Origin: Chamaea fasciata
Lineage: Eukaryota; Chordata; Aves; Passeriformes; Sylviidae
Direction: 5' to 3'
DNA: 64,000 nt
Assembly: GCA_029207755.1 (NCBI GenBank)
Contig: JARCOQ010000006.1
Location: 9,828,513 to 9,892,512 of the forward strand
The first letter of the stretch is position 1. The number at the start of each line of letters is the position of its first letter. Shown here one piece after another: positions 49,501 to 60,169 of the stretch. A program made the translations under genes and the position numbers. Under the pieces are notes generated by a model, which searched no databases, had not been told where the DNA came from, and was given only the letters and a program-made list of their open reading frames with translations.

Positions 49501-51993
49501 ATGTTCAATTCTGCTTTCTCACCACTATTCCCCATCAACCAGGGCTGCAGTTACATGTCTGTCTGGGGAAGGATAATGAAGGAACTGTGAGTAGAAAACA
49601 AAGAGCTTGTTACCAGTCAAAGATTAGCCCATGTTGTAGCCCAGACATTTCCCTGCAAGCAATATATTCAGCAGAGCATAAAACTACACTTTACTGTTCA
49701 AGGTGCATTCAAATACTGAGGTGATAGCAGGGAAATACACAACTTTTAACAAGACAGCAAAATAACTTGGATTTCCTATTTGGCCGGGAGATTAATTTCC
49801 TCAGAACTTACCAGATGTTCAGGAGGAAAGCAGATTTTTGCCTAGAGCTGTTTGTCCCATCAAAGCCCAATGGGCTGACTTTTGTCAAAAAATTGGGAAG
49901 GCAATCCCAATTTAGATACCAGGTGCCTGCTTTGGAGATCTATGATTAACTTGAGAAAATCCAGCATTCTCGCTTTCAAACAGCAGTGAAATTACATCTG
50001 GAGGAAGATCAGACTGGTGTTTTACCCTGCAAAGGGCCATAAATGTCAGTCACCTGTCACACATGATGTTGGCATTTATCATAGTGTGTCAGTAGAAGAG
50101 AGTAAGTGGTAAAATAAAATTCAGGGTACAAGAGAATTGATTCTGTATGTTTTCAGGATGGTTTCTAATTAATTATTCAGAGGGGAAAAAAAAAACACCA
50201 AAAAAACCAACTGCTGGTTCCCAAAGGAAATAGAACAAAGTGAGCTGCCATAAAGCACAAACAAGTTCAGTTGGCATTATGCAGATAAGCTCAAAGAATT
50301 TTTCAAGATTATAGTTTAAAAAGGGGACATATTTCAGAACTTCTAATAACATTACCTCACCGTCCAGCTGTTTATATTGTACTTACAGCTTCTTTGAAAA
50401 GATGCCAAAATAAAGTAAATTTGAATATTATCTGCAGAGAACTTCTCTATGGAATAATCACCAGACTGCTTTTCATTATACCACAATTATATCATCAGCG
50501 TCTAATGATCAGAATGCAGAGCAGCTGATTATTTTCATAATGCAATTACTTCATTACATCTTAGAAAACTCAGCTGCATGCAAACAGTTCTCTCCAAATA
50601 ACTCATTTGTCTGATTAATCATCTGATGGGAACTCTCTCTCTTGCCCCTTTTAAACGCTCACCTGTTTTCCCTGTGCTTCCTGTCTGTCTCGGTCATTAC
50701 AGCATTAATCACTCAGGAGGAAGGAGGAAGGAGGAAGATGGCCTCTTTCTCAAAATGTACAGAGGGAGCCAGATTTTCCAAGTGAGGCCAATGCAATTGT
50801 TCACATGGATTTGCCCTTGCCACTTTTGGTGTGTCCAGACCTCGAGGTATGCATATAAATCAGGGATTTGTGCAGGGGTTTATTAGCTGGCAAATGCAGA
50901 TGGCTGACACGATGCTCCCTGGTACACACACGCAGGCACTTGACGTGTCTGGTGGGTGTTTTTTAGGCAGACATTTCCAAATAGCTGACTTTAACCCTCT
51001 GCTCCTCACTGTCACGAGGGATCTCTAAGGCTTTTGCTAGTAACTGCTGTCTTTAATCCTAGTGGAGCAAACCAGATAAAAAAATATAAAAGGCTGCAGT
51101 GTTTGATTGTTCAGCAGGATTGTTTATACAGAGATGCTGTAATAAAAATAATTAGCACTTCTAGGGACTTCCAGCTGAAGATCTGAAATGTTATTTGTGG
51201 GAAAAAAAAGAGTTAGGCTTACATTTAGTCCCTTCCTTTTGCAAAACTCAGTGATTCAAAGAAGAAATGTGAGGGCCAAGGTACTGCTTCTTTGTTTGTT
51301 GTTTTTTTGTGGTGCTTTGCTCAAGTTCACAAATCTCAAACAAGAAGGCCAAGGAGGATCACTCCTCCAGACTCCTAATCCCTCTCCCCGACAGATAACC
51401 ACGGTACCTTAAAGGATCACGTTCAGAAAGGGAGAATTTATAAAAGAAAATACTTTAGGCAAATCTACTGAGGCCAAGACAGAAGAAGAATGATATTTAA
51501 TTGAAAGAGAAGCTGAATTAAATGCCCATATGAGAAACAGACTTATGAGATTGTAAAAGAAAAATTATTGTAACAATTATAATGGTAATAACAATGCTAT
51601 TAGAGATAGGATTCCTATTGTAAAGGCTTCTGTCATTTTGGGCGATTAATTTATTCATTTTTATTTCCGCAGACTGGTATGCTGATAACCAGCTTTACTC
51701 CAAAGGGCTTTTCTACAATTTGGAAGGAGAAGAAGTTTGTAAAATTGCAGTTCCTTATGCTTGAAATCTAATTACAGCTGTAGAATCCCCTCTGTCTAAC
51801 GTTTTACTTCATAGTGGTCCAAGTCACATATTTCACAGCTGGGTTTCTCCAAGACTGTTACAGCTCTGCAATTTAATTTTGTTAGGTAAGTGATGAACAG
51901 CAAGTTTAGGCTTGATTTTTAAACAGAACTTTCCACTGACTGTATTTTTACAGTTCCTATTTAAGAAAGTTAAAAACTTTTCCAGTGAAAAAC
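46530..51993. other. AT-rich region, no gene seen
   Basis: A 5.5-kb unique stretch with a short (TA)n at 48630-48647. Blocks around 50390-50600 and 51590-51790 have an ordered, homeodomain-site-rich look that may mark conserved noncoding sequence. No exon is supported. Confidence 0.45.
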
Positions 51994-52940
51994 ACAGAAC
52001 CATAGAATTCCAGAATGGTTTGGGTGGAAAGACATCTCAAAGACCATCATGTTCCAACCCCTGCCATTGACAGAGATGCATTCCACAGACCAGTCCACCT
52101 TCCAAACTTTGTTCACACTGGCCTTGGACACTTCCAGGGATCCAGGGGAAGCCACAGCTTCTCTGGGCACCCTGTGCCATGGCCTCATCACCCTCACAGG
52201 GAACAATTCCCTCCCAATATCCCATCCATCCCTGCCCCCTGGCAGTGGGAAGCCATTCCCTGTGTCCTGTCCCTCCATCCCTTGTCCCCAGTCCCTCTCC
52301 AGCTCTCCTGGAGCCCCTTCGGGCCCTGCAAGGGGCTCTGAGCTCTCCCTGAAGCCTTCTCCAGGTTAGCACCCCCAGCTCTCCCAGCCTGGCTGCAGAG
52401 CAGAGGGGCTCCAGCCCTTGGAGCAGCTCCGTGGCCTCCTCTGGACCCTCTCTAACAGGTCCAGGACTTTCTTGTGCTGGAGAAGCCAGAACCGGGATGG
52501 CTCTGACCAAGGTGCAGCCTCTTGTCTTGGACAGGAAGTTTCCTGGTCCCACTTCCCCAGCTTATGCAGGTCCCCCTGGATGTCTGTGTTCTTTTCTTGC
52601 ATCAACTGCACTCCTTATGTCACCTGTAGAGTCACCAAGGGTGCCCTCAATCCCACTCTCTGTGTCACTGATGAAGAGCCCTGGTCCCAAGGCAGAGCTC
52701 TGAGGGACACCCCTCATTCCCAGCCTCCACCTGGGCATGGAGCCACTGAGCACAATTTTCTGGATGTGTCCGTCAAGCCAATTCTTTATCCACTGGGTAC
52801 TCCATACACCAAATTTGGGTTATCTCCAATTTGGACAGAAGGGTGTCATGTGGGACCATCTCAAAGGTCTCTCAGAAATCTGGGTAGATGAGGGTCTTTC
52901 CATCTTTCCTGGGCATATTCCCATCCTTTATTCTGGGAAG
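51994..52940 (-). mobile_element. CR1 LINE, ~0.95 kb, longest copy here
   Basis: This antisense CR1 copy starts with the tail 'aaccatagaattccagaatg' and extends through the 3' untranslated region and C-terminal coding region into the reverse transcriptase palm. The minus-strand remnants are VLDLLERVQRR and WESWGC in one frame, and farther upstream (52562-52753) GVPQSSALGPGLFISDTESG, the counterpart of the conserved GVPQGSVLGPxLF block. The catalytic Asp-Asp box that should follow has decayed (TGD in place of ADD). Boundaries at the 5' side are approximate. Confidence 0.93.
52562..52753 (-). pseudogene. CR1 reverse transcriptase palm remnant
   Basis: A 63-codon minus-strand frame aligns by eye to the reverse transcriptase palm of CR1. 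It contains GVPQSSALGPGLF followed by DTESGIEGTLGDSTGDIRSAVDA. In active relatives this region reads as the GVPQGS loop and the (F/Y)ADD catalytic box. Here the second catalytic box is lost, and downstream coding sequence is in other frames. It is a piece of the 51994-52940 element with no expected activity. Confidence 0.8.
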
Positions 52941-55900
52941 TGTGGACCCCACTTACAAGACATGATTTGTTTTAAATCAATTTTCACCTCCTCCCTGAAT
53001 ACTTCTGAACAAAAGACTTGTCAGTATCTAGTACAGATTTTGCCTGAAGCCCCCAAAATCCCCTTTCAAGACATCAGATGTGGTTCTGCCTATGGGAAGA
53101 TACCACATGAGGAGCATAAACGCAAATAAACAGCACATCTTAACTGCGGTGGGGATTCCAATCCGATGCATCAAACTGGTTGAACTGGCTCTTTATGCAG
53201 TGCAGGCATAGATTGGAAGCACTTCTGTAAAAAGCTTTACCTAAAACCAATGTAATTTGGGGAAAAGGGCCAAAGAGATGAAAAAATCTGAAAGCCAAAT
53301 AGAACTCATCTGGAGCTTCTGCCTGTGCTGTAGGAGGTTCTGCACATCCTTGCTGGGTGGCTTTTACTGGGTTTTAGGGTGAAGGAAGGCATTCGGAGGC
53401 TCTGTAGCAAAAGCTGAGGATGCTCATGACCTGACCTGTGGAAGCTACTCTCCTTCTGTCCTCAGTGCTGGGGTTCAGGCACCTGTCAGGAGCTTCCCGT
53501 GTGGAAAGCACATCCTGCTGGATCAGTAGGACACAGGCACCTCCCTAAACATGGAGCCAGGCTCCCTCTGAGGAAGCAGCAGGCAGGATGCTGGCTTCTC
53601 CCTCCATGTACCAGCAAGCAGGTTTGGTAAAAACAGAAATAAATCCTTCAGGATTCTCCTTCTTGGGATTCTCCTTCTCAACTGCTCTTATTCCTAGCAG
53701 CTCTGGGAGGCTGTTAGTTGAATGCCTTCCCAATTTCTTCAGCACTTTAAGCCAAGCCATTTTCAGTTAGTCATTTTTTACACTGTTTTTAAACACATTG
53801 TCACCAAAAGACTGGCTGAATTTGTAACAAACCCCCTAATTTTGTGGCAAATTAAGCATTTAAACTTTAATCATCTTGGAAACATCTGAGTAAAAAACCA
53901 CCTAGTTATGAACCCTTTGAAGGACACAAACTCTAAGGGAATGAAAGTCTTCTGGATCTTCCCAAAAAAGCATGGGAAACAATTTGCTGCAATGTGATAT
54001 CTTCACATCCGATATGGCATCAAAACAGAGGAATAAAAACCCCATCTGTGCCCCTCTTTAGGTGCATGTTGTTTATTGTGCATGTCACACTGGTAGTGTA
54101 CGAGGGAGATATTATCCTGTGCGCATCTTTCTGTTCACTCCGCTGGACTTTTGCCACCGGTTTCAAAGAGAACATGTTATCTCATAATCAGAGAAGCCCA
54201 GGAAAAACAGAAAAATAGGTCATCCTGTTCAAAACAACTGTGATTCAATGCTTCTGGCCAGTTATTTTCGTACACTGTGATTAATTTAAGTTAATTTAAT
54301 TTAGCTTGTTTTAATAATTGCATAACTTTTATCTGGATGCCCATGCCAGATGGCTCAACCAGCCTGAAAACAGGAAGATGCTGTAATTGTGGCAGCCTAA
54401 TAACATTTATTTACTACAAGCCTGACTGTCTGTGACACTCATCAGAGCTCTCCAATATTGTGCTTTGCACTATATTGCTTCAGTGCACTTCACTTTTAGC
54501 CACAAAATCTTTCGCCTCTCCAAAATTTTCTGAGACATTTTGGGGTTTTAATGCACTTTTCTCCCTTTGTGCTTCTTGTGAGAACTCCAAGTTCTCCAGT
54601 GCTGGGTTCTGCCTCTTTACCTGTGCAAATCATTGGGTTAAACTGTGTGATCAGCTTCCTGGGTGATTTCTGTGCCTCAGTAATTATCTCACAACATTTG
54701 GACAACTAATACATCTTCAGGTTGTTCATTTCTTGATCCAAAATTATGGAAGTATTCTACCTGTGATTTATTAAAAAAAAAAAAATTAATGCTGGAAAAT
54801 GAGTAAATTACTGCTTTCAAACAAGCAGCATTTCCTTTGTTTCTGCTTATTTATTTTCTGTTTGCTCACAGTTAGGAAGCTGAAATAATTTTTAATTTAA
54901 GATTTCACACCAACGATTTCCAATCTTCCTTCTCTCCAACCTGTGAGTGTGAGTCTCATTTCCCCCATGCACCCCAAAATTCCTGCCAAAACTCTTGTGT
55001 GACTTTTTCAGAGACTGAAAAAATTAGGCAAATACAGTGGAAATACCAGTGAATTAGATAGTTTGAAGGGAAACATCTGAATTTTGGAGCCGTTTTGGTA
55101 CATTCAGGTTAGTTTCTTTTCTTTACTACTTCTTTACAATTGCCACACTGAAGATCACCTGGTCTGGCAGCTGATTCACCTCTCAAGCCATGTACAAAAA
55201 AATATGGATTTTCTTGAAAAATCCACCTCTGCAGCTGGCTTTCTGCACTAATGGAGAAAGAGATTGTTATAAATACACACCCTTGAGTATGTCGGTGCAA
55301 AACTTCAATTAAATGAAATAAATCCATCAATATGCGTTTATTTGGGCCTCTGTCATGCCCATCTGTGTTGTGCTACCAGAGATCCAAATACATTTGTCAA
55401 ACAGCAACAGGTTCTGTAAAAAACATCTTTTTTCTCATTTTTACAGAAATAATGTGACATTTTAATGAAGATTTTTAGGTAATGGGGAGAGTTTTTATTG
55501 CTGAACTGAACCAAATATTTTCCTTAGAAGAACTAAAAATCAATTGACTTGATGAGAGATTTCATTAACAGGGACCAAACCCTATTTTCAGTGAAATCAG
55601 ACCAGTGGGAAATTTGCTATGCATGACCAGGGACCCACATTCTAATTACAATTAATCAGTTATCCCGTAGATTTGACTGCTCTTTTCCTGTTCTCAAATA
55701 ATTTGTAAATCACACTGAATTTCTTGCATGCTTATTTCTTGTCTGGAGTTGTTCAATACTAATTTAAGTGAACCCATCTCAGCTCATGACGTGTTCATGC
55801 ACTATTTATTTAGATTTAAGGGGTATTTTTTCTTTTTCTGATTGAGACAGAGTATTCTTCTTCCCTGAATAGCTGTCTGAAATATGAAAGTAGGGATGAT

Positions 55901-58236
55901 TCAAAAAAGAAATTATCGTAATTTATTTGGAATTTTTGTTTAGTTTATTGACCAAATAAAATGTGTTTGGATTTTCATTTTTCTTCCACATTATCTCTTA
56001 AAAGCCATGGGGAAAAGAAAGATGGGGAAAAATAAAGAAGACAATAGCCAAAAATACTGGTGTGAATTTTGTTCTGTTTGAAAAACCAATGACTGCAAAA
56101 TGCCGGGCAAAGAGAAAAATAAGATTTCTTGAGAAATTGTGGTTCTCTTAAAAAAAAAGAAAATAAAAAAGAAATAAAAAAATCAGTGAGGTCTCATAGG
56201 AGAATGATGAATAAAAGATGAAAAATAACAATAATATAATATTGTGCACATAAGAATATAGGTGCAGAACAGCTGCTCATTGAACAAATATCTGATTCTA
56301 CAGAGTTCAGTAAAAAACAAGAAGTGAACAACCATTCTGTGTCTGAATGACTGTTTCTGAATGCTGATTTTACAGCAGTCAGATAGGTCTAGACTCACTT
56401 TCTTGGGAATGGATGAATTGGGATTTAATCCAAACTGATTGCTGGAAAAACTCCCCTTGATATGAATGGACTTTGGGTCAAGAAAGTAAATGATGAGTTG
56501 GAAAATGAAAAGAAGCAATAGAGTGGCAAGAAACTGTCTGGGCAAGCGTGATGGCAAGAGTTGGACCTTTTTTGTTTAGGCATAAATCCCAAATTTCTCC
56601 CCACAGCTAGAACAGGTGCAGGTGCCAGGGACTGGCATCCTGTGGATGCTTCCCAAGGAATGAAGTACAGACCCTAGGGGTTTACATTTTAACACAAGCA
56701 AATTCTCTCCCCACCTCCAGTTTCCTGTAGCACCTTTTTTGATCCATCACCTCCGTTCTTGGCAGTTCACAGTTTTTAAGTCATTCAGGAAAATTTACAA
56801 ATGAACTTTCCCAACATGCTATACTCCATTTAATTTGTCTTTATGGTGTCCCAGGATGATTAATTATCTTCTGGAAGTGTTTTGTGTATCTCAAACTTCT
56901 GTTTTACTGAATTTTTTAGTGCTACCTCTTTGTTGCATGAGAGTGCACCTGCTTCTAATTATATGCAGATGATATACAATTATATCTTTAGAGGGATTCA
57001 AATGACAATGTTTCCCTGACTTTTAGTGCTGCCTTTCTGACATAAAGCTGTGGTTTAGTGCAGGTTTTAATAAATCTAAAATCAATTAATCATATACCTT
57101 GAATTACATTAGCTCAGGCATTGTGAAAGAAAAAGAATTGAGAGCTGGGGCCTCTTCATCCTAAATTGGGCCAGTATCAGGGAAAGATTTCATGAACATT
57201 TTAATTTTAACTGCTTTTAAATCACAATGGTATTTTCTTTTCAACAGTTCCCATTCTCACAGAAACTGTAGCGGCAGAATTTTGAAAATCAACTTAGAAA
57301 TTGATGACATCCTCATTAGAATACTAATTTTGCAATTCACAGTCATCTTAAAAGTGATTTTAGGTATATAACATGATGTCTTTGAGCACCACTGGCTCTT
57401 TGAATACAGAATCATTACAATCAAAAGTTGGCTAATGAGCCATACAAAATATTGAGCTATAGATACAAATAGTGTTTTCTGAAGAGTTCATAACATGGAT
57501 AATTCAAGAAGCAGGAACAGGTAGAATTCAGAAAATATGATTATTTTTCTATTTTTTCAAGTTTCTTTATTTTTTATTATCATTTTAGATGATACCCAAG
57601 TATTTTCTGCATGTTGGTGGCACAGGACTACGTACAATCCTTGTGAGGTATGTGGAGAACTGTGCCCAAATACCTGTGTGTGGAAAAGCATTTACTCACT
57701 GAATACAATATTACCACTGCCTCTTCCAGAGCAGGAATGCACCAATCCTCAAAATACTCCCTAATTCTGCCCTCCTGCCAGGTGTGTCCATGCCCACCCT
57801 GCCAGATCTACGGGCAGGTTGCCAGAGCGCTCTGCCACGCCAGGAAATGCTGCATTTTCCCTGCCCATCTCCACTTTGGGAAGGAGAGATTTAGGGATTC
57901 TCCAAGTCAATCTTGGATTTGCATAAACTATTTTCGAGTGATGTGATTAAAGATGGCAGACCAGGCAGTACTGCAGCAAAGTTTTTGTTATTTAATAGCT
58001 CTGCAGTGTCCTTAGGAATAATAAAAGATATAGTGTTGTGAAGAGCACGTGTAGATCGGTGGGTGAAAGGCATCTATTCCTGGTACAAACAGCAAATTTC
58101 CTGCAAACCTGCTGAACTGTTTTTTGTGTCCTTTATTCCTTTCCTATTAGGTAACACAGAAAAATAATCATCTTTCCTAGCTACTCTGGACATGAGAGAG
58201 GGATTCCCCTACTATATTCAAATCAAACACAAATTG
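52941..58236. other. AT-rich region, no gene seen
   Basis: A 5.3-kb unique stretch. A 13-bp direct repeat (GGATTCTCCTTCT) occurs at about 53651-53678. The block at about 54290-54450 looks unusually ordered and could be conserved noncoding DNA. A-runs occur at 54772-54784 and 56149-56182. No exon is supported. Confidence 0.45.
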
Positions 58237-58436
58237 ATTTTGGGTTGGAAGAGACCCCTAAGATCATCCAGTCCCACCTCCCTGCCATGGGCAGGGACAC
58301 CTTCCACTGTCCCAGGTTGCTCCAAGCCCTGTCCAATCTGGTTTTGGACACTTCCAGGGATCCAGGGGCAGCCACAGCTTCTCTGGGCACCCTGTGCCAG
58401 GGCCTCACCACCCTCATGGGGATCTATTTCTTTCTC
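58237..58436 (-). mobile_element. CR1 LINE, 3' end
   Basis: This antisense CR1 copy has 'ttttgggttggaagagaccc', 'ctgccatgggcagggacacc', 'tccactgtcccaggttgctc', 'gccacagcttctctgggcac' and 'cagggcctcaccaccctcat'. The 3' tail repeats are missing, so the terminus is either truncated or mutated. Confidence 0.95.
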
Positions 58437-59517
58437 CACAAGATCTCACAGCCTACACAGACTGTACTGGATTGATCCAAGGGTTCTAGTTCAGGGTCTT
58501 GTCCTCAAGCAGAAGGTGGTCAATGAAATCACGTGCCAGTGGAGCACCAAACACTAATTCTGTACTGTGTCTTACATCAGTACTTGTGATTTATTCTGTT
58601 TAGCCAAGAAGGACATGCACAGACACAGGCTTTAGGAAGATCTGGCTCAAATGAAGAGGGAAATGGTTATTTCATTATCCAGTGGCCTGATCATTTCCTA
58701 CCCATTGGTAAAGATGCAGCAAATCTCTGGGCTGAGTGATTACTAAATTATACTTTCTACATCTGCCCTTCCATTACACCCTCTATCCACTTATCACGGA
58801 GTGTAACTGAGGCTTTGCAGCTATTTATTATAATTTTCAGTGGAGCACAGTTAACCTTGTGTTTGTAGATAACTTCTTTTGACCCGTCCACTTTAAAGCA
58901 AAATAACCACCTCCAATCAGTTTATAACGGTGGACCAGAGGGAGGAATATAATGATATTGATGAAATGGATATAAGACTACTGAGGCTACATTGTAATTC
59001 AGTCCTGGTGCTGTTTGCATCTAATAAAATTCCTCTCAGGGAACTTTTTAAGCTGACCTCTTCAAAGTAAATCACAGCATGATTCACTGTACAGCCAGTT
59101 TTCATAATCACAGTGTGTGAGATAAAGCAGAGCTACAGTCAGGCATGCAGCTACAGGACAATTGCAAACCGTCATCCCACTAGGAATGAGCAGGGAAATT
59201 CAATTAATGCTCCACTTTTGATGAAGAATCGCTGAGGATTCTTTGTATTTGCTCAGAAGAGGAAATGGCACTCAGGATTTCAGCACTCAGGTCCTGGCAC
59301 TGCCACCAGCCCTCTAAAGGTGGCCTTGCTAATGGAAAGACCATTTTTCCATGGTTCCTCTGCCGCTGGGGCGTTCTGGGATGCTCTGTGGCCACTGCTT
59401 CATTGCCAAGTAATGTAAGAACAGATCTGTGGGGTGAAATATTTGGCCCACTGTGTGTATGTTTTGAGTATTTCCATGGTGGAGCAACACAAGTCCTCCA
59501 AAAATATGGTGTGGCAG
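58437..59517. other. AT-rich unique DNA, no gene seen
   Basis: Nothing recognisable was found between a CR1 copy and the solo LTR. Confidence 0.5.
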
Positions 59518-60169
59518 TGTCTTAGGTTGCAATGCAAGATGTAACCAAAAGTATGTATTCTATTACCAGCTGTTAAAACCAGGTGGGGCAGTGTTCTTTA
59601 TCTCTTCCATGACCCATCCTCCCTCCAGGGGATATCTGCTGGTAATGGGCCATCAAGGCTCACTGCATGACTGATACAATTACATCATCCCATTGGGAGA
59701 TGCTCCACCCAGCAGGAGGAGCCGAGCATTCCTACCTGGATAAAACCTGAGAGTCAGAACACCAGCACAGCCTGTTTGCACTGGGTTCCCAGAGGAAGAC
59801 CAGGCCCATCTCAGCACCACTGGACCTTCTGAGGAAAACTACATCCTTCCACAGGATCATCTCTGCTCCAACGGAACCACATCTGTCACTCCAGGAGGAC
59901 TTGACTGGACTGCTACCAACACCCTGACCAACAGGGTGTCAGGTTGTATTCTGACTCTGTCAGTGTTTTCTTTTTTGGTTTGTTTGCCTTTTTGATACTA
60001 CTACATTTTTATTTTAATATTCCTAGTAAAGAACTTTTATTCCTATTCCCATATCTTTGCCTGACAGCCCTTCCATTTCAAAATTGTAATAATTCAGAGG
60101 GAGGAGGTTTACATTCCCCATTCCAAGGGAGGCTCCTGCCTTCCTTAGCAGTCTTTCCAATCCAGGACA
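59518..60169 (+). mobile_element. Solo LTR of a passerine-type endogenous retrovirus
   Basis: The 652-bp block begins TGTCTTAGG and ends CCAGGACA, giving the TG...CA ends expected of an LTR. Inside are a promoter-like 'ctggataaaacctgag' (TATA-like box about 59738-59745), the 'cagcctgtttgcactgggtt' segment, 'caccctgaccaacagggtgt', 'cctagtaaagaac' near the polyadenylation region, and the 'ttcctattcccatatctttg' segment. I recognise this layout from LTRs that are abundant in songbird genomes. There is no second LTR and no gag, pol or env sequence in the window, so it is a solo LTR formed by LTR-LTR recombination. The flanking bases (ggcag and gagag) match only partly, so no clean target-site duplication remains. 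Confidence 0.85.

Noticed and set aside
52037..52552. 171-codon minus-strand open frame
   Set aside because: It lies inside the CR1 element at 51994-52940 and mixes its untranslated and out-of-frame coding parts.
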